54,361 nt of DNA from JAUZQZ01 sp036985955. Its GTDB lineage: Bacteria; Pseudomonadota; Zetaproteobacteria; Mariprofundales; Mariprofundaceae. Location of the stretch: positions 1 to 54,361 of the forward strand of contig BTQQ01000001.1 in assembly GCA_036985955.1 (NCBI GenBank), read 5' to 3'. The notes under the pieces are model-generated. The model had not been told where the DNA came from. It was given only the letters and a program-made list of their open reading frames with translations, and did no database searches. Shown in pieces: positions 1 through 8,150 of the stretch; within the stretch, counting starts at the first letter, position 1, and each line of letters starts with the position of its first letter. Made by a program: the position numbers and the translations under genes.

Positions 1-1
1 A

Positions 2-121
2 GCTGTTGTGGTGGGGGATACGGTTGGTGATCCGTTCAAGGACACTTCCGGCCCATCCATGAATATCCTGATCAATGTGATGGCCATTGTATCGCTGGTG
101 ATTGCACCCTTGCTGAGTTAG
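2..121 (+). CDS. hppA: Membrane-bound proton/sodium pyrophosphatase, C-terminal end (partial)
   Basis: The first 39 codons of the window, open at the left edge, encode the C-terminal end of a membrane-integral inorganic pyrophosphatase. The visible run VGDTVGDPFKDTSGPSMNIL is a hallmark of this family: it forms part of the last cytoplasmic substrate-binding loop, where Asp and Lys residues hold Mg-pyrophosphate. It is followed by a final hydrophobic helix ending in IAPLLS. The enzyme couples pyrophosphate hydrolysis to H+ or Na+ pumping across the inner membrane; the pumped ion cannot be decided from this fragment. The TAG stop directly abuts, and shares its G with, the MITE-like element that follows. 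Confidence 0.93.
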   Translation, partial: AVVVGDTVGDPFKDTSGPSMNILINVMAIVSLVIAPLLS

Positions 122-426
122 TGCCCCATCCTGTAAATTTGTGCGCCATCAGAGCCGCGCCAAGGAGCCAAGGCAAGGCGCGTCCCGAAGGCAATGACGC
201 GCCCTTGGCGAGGGATGCAATACCCCAGGGCACCCTCTCTCTCGCAAGCTCGATTCACCTTGCACCGCATTGGTTTCTTGGGACGGCTCCCTTCGGGCGA
301 GTACTGGCGGGCGTGCAGCTGCGTTGCACTCGTTTGAATTGGCTATGGCCAGTCCTGCACTCGCACGCCTTGCCGCACATCCCGCCAGTACTCGCTGATA
401 GTGTACGAATTCACGGGATGGGACAC
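121..426. mobile_element. 306-bp MITE-like element with terminal inverted repeats and TA flanks
   Basis: The stretch between hppA and the aminotransferase gene is bounded by imperfect terminal inverted repeats. Bases 121-146 match the reverse complement of 401-426 at 20 of 26 positions, and all six mismatches are transitions. Both outer ends are flanked by the dinucleotide TA (119-120 and 427-428), the target duplication made by IS630/Tc1-mariner transposases. Inside are two more dyads: 168-184 with 197-210, and a perfect 15-bp pair, GCGAGTACTGGCGGG at 297-311 with its complement at 381-395. No transposase is encoded, so this would be a non-autonomous element moved in trans. The 102-codon open frame across it has no recognisable protein character. 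Confidence 0.7.
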
Positions 427-1579
427 TAGCCCGCTGCAGATACAGGAGGAATTTCCGCTACGTGATGGTCTGATTTATCTTAATCACGCCGCTGTGGGCG
501 TGTGGCCAAGGCGCACCTGCGAAGCGGTCAAGGCTTTTGCCGGGGAGAACATGCGGCAAGGTGCGGCGGATTACCCTCACTGGATGCAGATTGAGCGTGA
601 ACTGCGGAGCAAGCTGCAACGTTTGGTGAATGCGGCCAGTGTGGATGATATTGCGCTCGTTAAAAATACATCCGAAGGATTGTCGCTACTGGCTTACGGG
701 CTGGAATGGCAGCCGGGTGATAATATCGTTTCCACCAACCAGGAATTCCCATCCAATCGCATCGTCTGGGAATCGTTGAAAGGCAAGGGTGTTGCATTGC
801 GTCTTGCCGATATTGTCACCGATAATCCCGAGGCGGTGATATTGGCGCTTTGCGATAAGAATACCCGTCTTCTGACGGTCAGTTCCGTGCAGTATGCTTC
901 CGGCCTTCGGTTGAACCTTGAGCGTTTGGGCGCATTCTGCAGGGATAATGGAATTGTCTTCTGTGTCGATGCCATACAAAGCCTTGGCGCGCTTTGTTTT
1001 GACGCCCAGGCTTGTCGTGCGGATGTGGTGGTGGCGGACGGGCATAAATGGATGCTCGGACCCGAAGGCCTGGCCTTGCTTTACATCAAACCGGAATTGA
1101 GTAGCCACCTGAAACTGAAACAGTATGGCTGGCATATGGTTGAGCACCCCGGTGATTTTGACCGGCGCGACTGGCAGCCGGCAAAAAGTGCCCGCCGTTT
1201 TGAGCCGGGCAGCCCCAATATGCTTGGAATTCACGCACTCAATGCCAGCCTTTCATTGCTGGAAGATGTGGGGATGCAGGAGATTGAACGACGTGTGCTG
1301 GACCGTGCCAAGGTATTGATGGATATAATTCGGGAAGCACCAGAATGTGAACTTTTGACACCGCATGAATCCAGCCGTTTCGGCGGTATCGTGAATTTCC
1401 GATTCAGGGATATCAGCTATGCCGGCCATGAATATGTTTACAGACATCTCATGCAGCAAAAGGTGATTTGTGCTTTCAGGAGCGGTGGTATCCGTTTTTC
1501 ACCACATTTCTATGTTTCTGACGAACATCTTGAAAAGTCAGTCAGGATGGCGGTTCAATTTTCAGCTGCTGCATCATGA
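401..1579 (+). CDS. Class V aminotransferase (cysteine desulfurase / isopenicillin N epimerase-like)
   Basis: This is a PLP-dependent fold-type I enzyme of about 392 residues. The N-terminal FPLRDGLIYLNHAAVG is typical of the class V group. The PLP-binding Lys is K216 in the motif ADGHKWMLGPEG, and the C-terminal region contains FRSGGIRFSPHFY, which binds substrate carboxylate in relatives. The substrate cannot be told from sequence; cysteine desulfurase-like and epimerase-like members share these motifs. The only conventional in-frame start is a GTG at 401, which lies inside the right terminal repeat of the preceding MITE-like element and has no clear Shine-Dalgarno sequence. The insertion may have replaced the original start region. 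The PLP core is intact. Confidence 0.85.
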   Translation: MYEFTGWDTSPLQIQEEFPLRDGLIYLNHAAVGVWPRRTCEAVKAFAGENMRQGAADYPHWMQIERELRSKLQRLVNAASVDDIALVKNTSEGLSLLAYGLEWQPGDNIVSTNQEFPSNRIVWESLKGKGVALRLADIVTDNPEAVILALCDKNTRLLTVSSVQYASGLRLNLERLGAFCRDNGIVFCVDAIQSLGALCFDAQACRADVVVADGHKWMLGPEGLALLYIKPELSSHLKLKQYGWHMVEHPGDFDRRDWQPAKSARRFEPGSPNMLGIHALNASLSLLEDVGMQEIERRVLDRAKVLMDIIREAPECELLTPHESSRFGGIVNFRFRDISYAGHEYVYRHLMQQKVICAFRSGGIRFSPHFYVSDEHLEKSVRMAVQFSAAAS

Positions 1580-1658
1580 TTCGCATCTGCTTTTGCGCTT
1601 TGCATGGCATGGTCTGAAGGGTAGGCTGCGCCGCCTTTATTTTCGGAGGTTCTCAGCG

Positions 1659-3443
1659 ATGACACAGCGCACCCGATGTGGTGATTTCGATGCCAAGCAG
1701 ATCGGCCAGAATGTCCGGCTTCATGGCTGGGTTCAGACCAACCGGGACCATGGTGGCGTGATATTTCTCGATGTGCGCGACCGCTTTGGGCTGGTGCAGG
1801 TGGTGGCGCATCCGGATACGCCTGAAATCCATAAGCTGGCCCATAGTCTGCGGCAGCAGGACGTCATTGAAGTGCTGGGAGAAGTCATCCCGCGATCACC
1901 GGAAACCGTCAATTCCAAGCTGGCAACCGGCGCGATTGAAGTGAAAGCCATCGAAATCCTGGTGCTGAACCGGGCAGAAACGCCGCCATTCCAGATTGAA
2001 GATGACTGTGACGCAGGTGAACAGCACCGGCTGGAATATCGCTATCTGGATTTGCGGCGTCCACGGATGCAGTCCAATATGATCCTTAGGCACAAGGTCA
2101 CGCATGCGGCCCGCAACTATCTGGATTCACAGGACTTCATCGAAGTTGAAACGCCGATACTGAACAAGTCGACGCCGGAAGGCGCGCGCGACTATCTGGT
2201 CCCTTCGCGTGTTTATCCGGGATCGTTTTATGCGTTGCCGCAAAGTCCGCAAATCTTCAAACAGTTGTTGATGGTGGCGGGGATGGACCGCTATTATCAG
2301 ATTGCACGCTGTTTTCGCGATGAAGATTTACGTGCGGACCGCCAGCCGGAATTCACTCAGGTTGATCTGGAAATGTCCTTTGTAACGCAGGATGATGTCA
2401 TGAATGTCGCCGAAGGGCTGATATCGACCATGTTTGAGGCAGGGATAGGCACGAAGCTCGAAACACCGTTTTCCCGGATTACCTATCACGAAGCGATAGA
2501 AAAGTATGGTCTGGACCGTCCGGACGTTCGTTTCGGACTGGAACATACAAATATCACTGATTTAATGAAACAGGTTGAATTCAAGGTATTCCGCGACCCT
2601 GCCGACAAGGGTGGGCTGGTGAAAGTGTTACATGTGCCCGGTGGCGGCTCCCTGACGCGCAAACAGATTGACGGTTATACCGATTTTGTCGGTATTTATG
2701 GCGCAAAGGGTCTGGCGTGGATCAAGGTGAATGACGTAACTGATATTCCCGGCGGTTTGCAGTCGCCCATTGTAAAATTCCTGCCGGATTCAGTGTTGGG
2801 CGATTTGTTATCCCGCTGCAACGCGAAGGATGGTGATATTCTATTCTTCGGCGCCGGAGATGCGAAAGTCGTGAATGATGCGCTGGGACACTTGCGGGTA
2901 AAACTTGGCCATGATCTCGGATTGTTTCATGAGGGTGATCACAGTTTTGTATGGGTGGTGGATTTCCCGATGTTCGGGTGGAACAGTGACGAAAAACGTC
3001 CGGAAGCATTGCACCACCCCTTTACCGCACCGGTTCCGGAGGATATGCATTTTCTGAAATCCGAACCTTTGAAGATGCGTTCGCAAGCTTACGATCTGGT
3101 ATGGAATGGAACCGAAATCGGTGGCGGGTCTATTCGTATTCATGATCGGGAAACACAGTCAAAGGTGTTTCAGGCGCTGCAAATCAGCGATAATGAAGCG
3201 GAGAGTAAATTTGGTTTCTTGATGAATGCGTTGCGATATGGCGCACCGCCGCATGGCGGTCTGGCCTTTGGTCTGGATCGTGTACTGGCATTGATGCTGG
3301 GTACGGAATCGATCCGGGATGTCATTGCTTTTCCGAAGACACAACGGGCAGCTGATCTGATGTGCGAAGCGCCATCGGAAGTGGATGATGAGCAGCTAAA
3401 GGAGCTTGGGCTAAGAAAACGCCGGACGGTTGCACCCGCCTGA
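1659..3443 (+). CDS. aspS: Aspartyl-tRNA synthetase, probably the non-discriminating type
   Basis: This 594-residue class II synthetase charges tRNA with aspartate in the cytoplasm. An N-terminal OB-fold anticodon-binding domain (about 1-110) is followed by the catalytic core with motif 2 (FRDEDLRADRQPEFTQVDLE), the bacterial GAD insertion in the middle, and motif 3 (GLAFGLDRVLALM). The start is ATG 1659, preceded by GGAGG with good spacing; the longer upstream frame overlaps the aminotransferase and is not credible. Residue 31 is His in NRDHGGVIF. In Pseudomonas aeruginosa His31 is associated with a non-discriminating enzyme that also makes Asp-tRNA(Asn), so this organism probably forms Asn-tRNA through GatCAB. 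That last point is inference. Confidence 0.97.
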   Translation: MTQRTRCGDFDAKQIGQNVRLHGWVQTNRDHGGVIFLDVRDRFGLVQVVAHPDTPEIHKLAHSLRQQDVIEVLGEVIPRSPETVNSKLATGAIEVKAIEILVLNRAETPPFQIEDDCDAGEQHRLEYRYLDLRRPRMQSNMILRHKVTHAARNYLDSQDFIEVETPILNKSTPEGARDYLVPSRVYPGSFYALPQSPQIFKQLLMVAGMDRYYQIARCFRDEDLRADRQPEFTQVDLEMSFVTQDDVMNVAEGLISTMFEAGIGTKLETPFSRITYHEAIEKYGLDRPDVRFGLEHTNITDLMKQVEFKVFRDPADKGGLVKVLHVPGGGSLTRKQIDGYTDFVGIYGAKGLAWIKVNDVTDIPGGLQSPIVKFLPDSVLGDLLSRCNAKDGDILFFGAGDAKVVNDALGHLRVKLGHDLGLFHEGDHSFVWVVDFPMFGWNSDEKRPEALHHPFTAPVPEDMHFLKSEPLKMRSQAYDLVWNGTEIGGGSIRIHDRETQSKVFQALQISDNEAESKFGFLMNALRYGAPPHGGLAFGLDRVLALMLGTESIRDVIAFPKTQRAADLMCEAPSEVDDEQLKELGLRKRRTVAPA

Positions 3444-3545
3444 TTTGTAACGGCTCGCCATCCTGTTCACGGTGCGCAGCATCAATGAAAGCTCCATCCT
3501 GGATGACCTTTGACAAAGTGTTCCCAACGTCCGATGATGCAAGGT

Positions 3546-3824
3546 ATGCGATGGGGATTATGCATTATAGTGCTCATGCTGGCGGCCTGTGCAACAAGTC
3601 CGCCGGTACAGGAAATGGCGGCTGCGCGTTCGGCTATCAGCATGGCCAGGAGCATTCCCGATGGCGGGCCTAAATCTGCTGCTTCGCTGAAGAGTGCGGA
3701 ACAGGCGCTTGAAGAAGCCGCACGCTCCATTGACGAGGAACGTTATGAAAGGGCGCGCCATCTGGCGGTAGAAGCCAAGCATAAAGCCCAACGGGCGGCA
3801 AAACTCAAACAAAAAGGGCGGTAG
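3546..3824 (+). CDS. Small DUF4398-type lipoprotein
   Basis: This short protein (about 92 residues from ATG 3546) starts with a hydrophobic signal and the lipobox LAAC, so it is probably an outer-membrane or periplasmic lipoprotein. The mature part is a two-helix Ala/Glu/Arg-rich segment (SAISMARSIPDGGP, then KSAEQALEEAARSIDEERYE and HLAVEAKHKAQRAAK) of the DUF4398 kind, which often sits next to OmpA or Pal-type proteins. In-frame starts also exist at TTG 3510, ATG 3534 and ATG 3537; I chose 3546 because it gives a compact lipoprotein signal, but none has a strong ribosome site. Function is unknown. Confidence 0.7.
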   Translation: MRWGLCIIVLMLAACATSPPVQEMAAARSAISMARSIPDGGPKSAASLKSAEQALEEAARSIDEERYERARHLAVEAKHKAQRAAKLKQKGR

Positions 3825-3869
3825 CAAGCTATATCAAAATGCTGAATATCATTAGCAGAAGAGGAACAT

Positions 3870-5630
3870 ATGAGTCATCCGGAGATCCAAGCACCTGAAT
3901 TCGGCAAAAAAATTACCATGGGTAAAGATGGGAAATTGAAGGTGCCCGATCAACCCATCGTCACCTTTATCGAGGGTGATGGTATCGGACCGGATATCTG
4001 GCGTGCCACGCAGCGCATTCTTGATGCGGCTGTAGAGAAAGCCTACGACGGCAAGCGTAAAATTGCCTGGATGGAGACCTATGCTGGCGAAAAGGCATGG
4101 AATCGCTATGAGCAGACGGATGATGCCTGGCTGCCGCAGGAAACCCTGGATACTTTACGTGAATATATGGTGGGTCTCAAAGGACCGCTAACCACACCCA
4201 TCGGGGGCGGTATGGGTTCGTTGAATGTCGCGATTCGGCAAGCACTGGATTTGTATGTATGCCTTCGGCCCGTAAAGTATTATGCGGGCGTACCGTCACC
4301 GGTGAAGCGCCCGGAAGACGTGGATATGGCAATTTTTCGTGAGAATACCGAGGATATCTATGCCGGTATTGAGTGGCCGGAAGGTTCCGATGAAGTCAAA
4401 AAGATGATTGCTTTCCTGCAGAATAAAATGGGTGTGAGCAAAATCCGTTTCCCCGATACATCCGGCATTGGCATCAAGCCCGTCAGCCGCGAGGGCACGG
4501 AACGTCTGGTGCGCGCGGCCATTCAGTATGCTATTGATAACAAGCTTGGATCGGTCACGCTGGTTCACAAGGGCAACATCATGAAATACACGGAAGGCGC
4601 GTTCCGTAACTGGGGGTATGAACTGGCCAAACGCGAATTCGATGCCAAAGAGATTGATGGCGGGCCGTGGTGCAAATTGCCAAACGGAATCATCATCAAG
4701 GATGCGATTGCGGACATTGCGTTGCAGCAGGTACTGACACGCGCCAAAGAATTCGATGTGATTGCCACCCTGAACCTGAATGGTGATTATTTATCCGATG
4801 CCCTAGCGGCACAGGTTGGCGGCATTGGTATCGCGCCGGGTGCGAATATCAATTACGACACGGGTTGTGCGGTTTTTGAAGCCACCCACGGAACAGCACC
4901 GAAATATGCTGGCAAGAATATGGTGAATCCTTCCTCCATGTCACTTTCCGGAGCCATGATGCTCCGTTACATGGGATGGGAAGAGGCGGCGGATATGGTC
5001 GAGAAAGGCATTACCGGGGCCATTGCCGCGAAGACGGTGACCTATGATTTTCATCGCTTGATGGAAGGCGCGACCAAACTTTCTACATCGGAGTTTGGAG
5101 ATGCTATTATAGAACATATGGAGGACGACATGGGTAAAAAAGTGGAAGAGGAACAAAAAAAGGAAGAAGACCAATACGACCAGCTGGCAGCACGATTTAA
5201 AGAGCTGTTTGAGTCCGGCACCGAAAAGAGCGCCGAGTTTGCCCATACGGCTCTGGAGAAGGCGCGTCAGCAGTTAACGGCTGCTGGTGCCTTCAGCGAA
5301 GAACAGGGGCAAAAACTCAAAGGTTTTATGGAACGTGATTTTGCACAACTTGCAACGTCCATGCGTGACGAAGCGCGTGAGCGGTTGAATCCGGCGCGTC
5401 TCGGCGCGGGTGCATTGGCATCCATTTCTTCACTCTTGCATGTAGCCAGTTCTCTTTTATCCGATGCGGCCGGGCGTGCTGAAAAAGGCCTTCTCTGCCG
5501 TTCGGGCGAGGTTACCAGCGCGGGCACGCTTAATTGCATTGCCTGTGGGCATGAAATTCATATGAGGAAAACAGGGCGGGTGCCACCATGTCCGAAATGC
5601 CATGCCACGGAGTTTAAGAAGAGTTATTGA
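3870..5630 (+). CDS. icd: NADP-type isocitrate dehydrogenase fused to a YbeL/DUF1451-like zinc-ribbon protein
   Basis: Residues 1 to about 417 are a complete E. coli-type isocitrate dehydrogenase, the TCA enzyme converting isocitrate to 2-oxoglutarate. It has TFIEGDGIGPD near the start, the phosphorylation-loop region PLTTPIGGGMGSLNVAIRQ, the Mg-binding LNGDYLSDALAAQVGG and the cofactor region ATHGTAPKYAGKN, and reaches the usual family end at GDAIIEHM. No stop follows. The frame runs on through a charged linker (GKKVEEEQKKEEDQYDQ) into a roughly 166-residue helical domain with a C-terminal zinc ribbon (CIACG and CPKC), resembling E. coli YbeL. GGAGG at 5120-5124 sits five bases before an in-frame ATG at 5130, so the second domain may also be made alone. 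The main ATG is preceded by GAGGAA. Confidence 0.93.
   Translation: MSHPEIQAPEFGKKITMGKDGKLKVPDQPIVTFIEGDGIGPDIWRATQRILDAAVEKAYDGKRKIAWMETYAGEKAWNRYEQTDDAWLPQETLDTLREYMVGLKGPLTTPIGGGMGSLNVAIRQALDLYVCLRPVKYYAGVPSPVKRPEDVDMAIFRENTEDIYAGIEWPEGSDEVKKMIAFLQNKMGVSKIRFPDTSGIGIKPVSREGTERLVRAAIQYAIDNKLGSVTLVHKGNIMKYTEGAFRNWGYELAKREFDAKEIDGGPWCKLPNGIIIKDAIADIALQQVLTRAKEFDVIATLNLNGDYLSDALAAQVGGIGIAPGANINYDTGCAVFEATHGTAPKYAGKNMVNPSSMSLSGAMMLRYMGWEEAADMVEKGITGAIAAKTVTYDFHRLMEGATKLSTSEFGDAIIEHMEDDMGKKVEEEQKKEEDQYDQLAARFKELFESGTEKSAEFAHTALEKARQQLTAAGAFSEEQGQKLKGFMERDFAQLATSMRDEARERLNPARLGAGALASISSLLHVASSLLSDAAGRAEKGLLCRSGEVTSAGTLNCIACGHEIHMRKTGRVPPCPKCHATEFKKSY
5120..5132 (+). promoter_or_regulatory. Internal Shine-Dalgarno and start codon at the icd/zinc-ribbon junction
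   Basis: GGAGG (5120-5124) followed by ACGAC and an in-frame ATG (5130) lies exactly where free-standing isocitrate dehydrogenases end and where a free-standing zinc-ribbon protein would begin. It looks like the preserved initiation site of an ancestral separate gene whose upstream stop codon was lost. Internal initiation here would give a product of about 166 residues. Confidence 0.6.
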
Positions 5631-5633
5631 TTC

Positions 5634-6449
5634 ATGCATGGGGGCTTCGTAAAAAGACGATGGACGGGCTTTTTACGATTTCATGATGTGTTTTTTCCAG
5701 CATTGCTGTGCATCTTGCTTGGCTTTGCGCCAAATGCGGCTTTTGCAGGCTGGATGGATGATGCTTTATCCGGTTTAAACTCGTTTGGGCAGAGCGTCCA
5801 CAGCAAGAAATCAGCATTTTCTCATACGAATACGCTGGCTAACAGCGACATTGCCGAGGGTTTAAAACAGGCATTGCGCAAGGGTGCACGCATTTCTGTC
5901 GATTATCTGGGCCGTGCCGATGGATTCTGGAAACATCCGGATGTGCGAATTCCACTTCCCAGAGCGCTTCAGACACCGGCCCGGTTGCTGCGGCAGGCTG
6001 GTTTGGGATCGTATGCCGAACAATTGCAAAAACGCATGAATCGTGCTGCCGAAAAAGCCGTACCATTGGCCAAGCCCGTGTTCTACGATGCCATTCGTTC
6101 CATGCGTTTTTCCGATGCGCGCCGGATATTGCAGGGGAAGAATGATGCGGCGACGCGTTATTTTGAACGCGAAACAGAATCAAGCCTTACCAGAGCTTTT
6201 TTCCCAATTGTGCACAGGGAGCTTAACCGTTCCGGTGCGGTAAGAAGTTATCGCACATTTTCCAGTCAGTATGCTTCATTGCCCTTTGTGGGCAGCCGCC
6301 TGAATGATAACCTGGATGCTTATGTCACGAAAAAGGCTTTAACTTCGATGTTTGCGGTGCTGGCTCGCGAAGAAGCTAAAATCCGCCAAAATCCTGCCGC
6401 CCGCACGACGCAGCTACTACGCAACGTTTTCAGGCAAACATCACAGTAA
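5634..6449 (+). CDS. DUF4197 family exported protein
   Basis: This 271-residue protein carries an N-terminal hydrophobic signal (FFPALLCILLGFAPNAAFAG) and is probably periplasmic. The mature sequence matches the DUF4197 pattern as I know it: IAEGLKQALRKGARISVDYL, IPLPRALQTPARLL, LQKRMNRAAEKAVPLAK, ILQGKNDAATRYFERET and a C-terminal KKALTSMFAVLAREEAKIRQNP. The biochemical role of this family is unknown to me. The gene starts three bases after the icd-fusion stop and is probably co-transcribed with it. Two further upstream-type features, the charged N-terminus and the hydrophobic core, support the chosen ATG at 5634. Confidence 0.8.
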   Translation: MHGGFVKRRWTGFLRFHDVFFPALLCILLGFAPNAAFAGWMDDALSGLNSFGQSVHSKKSAFSHTNTLANSDIAEGLKQALRKGARISVDYLGRADGFWKHPDVRIPLPRALQTPARLLRQAGLGSYAEQLQKRMNRAAEKAVPLAKPVFYDAIRSMRFSDARRILQGKNDAATRYFERETESSLTRAFFPIVHRELNRSGAVRSYRTFSSQYASLPFVGSRLNDNLDAYVTKKALTSMFAVLAREEAKIRQNPAARTTQLLRNVFRQTSQ

Positions 6450-6455
6450 GTATGT

Positions 6456-6487
6456 AAAACCTCTACTATACTGAGGTTACGGGTTTT
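6456..6487 (-). terminator. Weak hairpin between convergent genes
   Basis: AACCTC (6458-6463) pairs with GAGGTT (6473-6478) around a nine-base loop. The DUF4197 gene on the plus strand and the hydrolase gene on the minus strand converge here, and on the minus strand the stem is followed by a short T run. A terminator role is likely from position but the stem is short. I recognise nothing in the remaining 86 bases up to the hydrolase stop. Confidence 0.4.
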
Positions 6488-6573
6488 CTGTCGAGGGCAG
6501 CAAGGGATGTCCCGCGAGAGGAACACGCGAATCCATGGGCGAGTTGAAGTTTATACCGGAGTAGCCGCCGCTG

Positions 6574-7812
6574 TTACATTATTTCCTTGGTAAGTGATTC
6601 ACGCAGATGTGTGCTAACTGTGACACCTGTCTGCAAGGTTTTGTGTACCGGACATTTTTCTGCGATTTCCAACAAGCGTTGGCGTTGCGTATCATCAAGA
6701 TTTCCAACCAGTTCCAGTTCCCGATCAATATGATCAAGCATCCCGTTGGTATCCGGGCAATCACGGCAATCGTTGGCATGTACTTTCCGATGTTTTAGAT
6801 GGACATTCACTTCTTTTAAAGGCCACTTCTTGCGATCCGCATACATGCGTAACGTCATGCCGGTGCATGCACCCAGGGCGGCTGCAAGCAGTTCGTAGGG
6901 GCTTGGCCCCAGATTGCCGCCACCAACCGATTCGGGCTCATCTGCATGTAAAACATGTCCGCTGGCGGATATTTCAGTATAAAAGCCCGTGTCTTCCGTA
7001 TGCGTGGAGACCCGGCCTTGTTGTTGCCACCCGGTTGCATTCTGCCCGGAAGGTGTCAGGTACTTGAGCGCCCATGCGGCAATTACAGCGCCGACATAAC
7101 GTGCATCCTCTTCCCGGGTGAGCAGATGATTGGCCCGATCAAGCGAAATAAAGCTTTTGGGATGCATGGCTGCCTCAAAAATGCGGGCAGCGTTGTCCAC
7201 GCCTACGGTATCATCCACGGGTGAATGAAAAACAAGCAGGGCACGGCCCAGTTCGTGAATGACCGTATGCATGTCTACAGCCGCGAAATCCTCCAGTAAT
7301 TGCTTTTTAATGCGGAACTTACGCCCGGCAAGCATTATCTCTGCTTCGCCGTTGCGTTGAATCATTTCATGACTGTCCGCGAACATACGGCTGACATGCG
7401 CGGGTTCAAAAGGGGCTGCAATGGTAGCGACCGCCCGGCATTCCGGAATCCGGCCTGCGGCCATCAGAACCGCCGCACCTCCCAATGAGTGTCCAATCAA
7501 AATGGCCGGTGCTGAATATGATTCACGCATAAAATTAACGGCACTTATTAAATCACTGATATTAGAGGAGAAATTTGTATCAGAGAAATCACCTTCACTT
7601 TCCCCCAAGCCGGTAAAATCAAAACGCAATACAGCGACGCCCTGGCCGGTTAGCGCATGGCTGATGTGGGCAACCGATTTCAAGTTTTTTGAACAGGTGA
7701 AACAGTGTGCAAAGAGAGCGTAAGCACGGGGTTTTTTATCCAGAGGCCAATCCAGCCATGCAGCCAGTTTCTCTCCCTGATTATTTTCAAAATACAGCTT
7801 TTCTCTGCGCAT
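6574..7812 (-). CDS. Alpha/beta hydrolase fused to an OsmC-like peroxiredoxin domain
   Basis: The N-terminal half (residues about 1-250) is a serine hydrolase with nucleophile elbow GHSLGG, oxyanion-region HCFTCSKN and the late catalytic pair SPVDDTV and RANHLL. The C-terminal part (about 260-412) is an OsmC/Ohr-type domain with GPSPYELLAAALGACTGMTLRMYAD and EKCPVHKTL, which hold the two thiols that reduce organic hydroperoxides in that family. The two-domain arrangement is known from other bacteria. I chose ATG 7812 (MRREKLYF); a TTG at 7827 and GTG at 7821 are alternatives. A role in removing organic or acyl peroxides in the cytoplasm is inferred. Confidence 0.9.
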   Translation of the reverse strand: MRREKLYFENNQGEKLAAWLDWPLDKKPRAYALFAHCFTCSKNLKSVAHISHALTGQGVAVLRFDFTGLGESEGDFSDTNFSSNISDLISAVNFMRESYSAPAILIGHSLGGAAVLMAAGRIPECRAVATIAAPFEPAHVSRMFADSHEMIQRNGEAEIMLAGRKFRIKKQLLEDFAAVDMHTVIHELGRALLVFHSPVDDTVGVDNAARIFEAAMHPKSFISLDRANHLLTREEDARYVGAVIAAWALKYLTPSGQNATGWQQQGRVSTHTEDTGFYTEISASGHVLHADEPESVGGGNLGPSPYELLAAALGACTGMTLRMYADRKKWPLKEVNVHLKHRKVHANDCRDCPDTNGMLDHIDRELELVGNLDDTQRQRLLEIAEKCPVHKTLQTGVTVSTHLRESLTKEIM

Positions 7813-7834
7813 ACCTTCCACTCTCAATGTTCGT

Positions 7835-8149
7835 TCATGTTTGGTCTTTGATGCTTACGCCCTTCCGGAAAACAATATATCTCACCGGTTCAAACGGGGA
7901 AGGGTAATACCAGTCTACATCGTTATTGATCACACTTTCGACAACAATATCGTAATAGCTGGTGTCCTGTAAAACCATTGGCCGTCTAAAGCCAGTTTGA
8001 TATATCACCGGGTTTGCCGGAATTGTATCAGGAGGTGCGCCAGCAAACGGAGGCGATTTGTGTGCCGCTGGAGACCGAGGGTTATAGGTTATACTATCCG
8101 TTATGTCGGATGTTGCTCCGACAAAATAGAATCTGGCAGCTTGATCCGG
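7835..8149 (-). pseudogene. Orphan coding remnant of 104 codons without a start codon
   Basis: The gap between the MauG-like gene and the hydrolase gene is open in one minus-strand frame for 104 codons up to a TGA at 7835-7837, and the frame stays open further upstream inside the MauG-like gene. The translation looks protein-like: ARFYFVGATSDITDSITYN, PANPVIYQTGFRRPMVLQD, TSYYDIVVESVINNDVDWYY and EPVRYIVFRKG, with mixed beta-type composition. No ATG, GTG or TTG gives a long product; the first GTG would leave only about 57 codons. I do not recognise the family. It may be the 3' end of a truncated gene or a segment joined to its neighbour through a frameshift. Confidence 0.4.
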
Positions 8150-8150
8150 G

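Noticed and set aside
121..429. 102-codon open frame after hppA
   Set aside because: It lies within the MITE-like element, has low-complexity repeat-derived sequence and no ribosome site.
6490..6573. Possible structured RNA between the DUF4197 and hydrolase genes
   Set aside because: I could not match it to any known RNA family and no convincing stem beyond the terminator-like hairpin was found.
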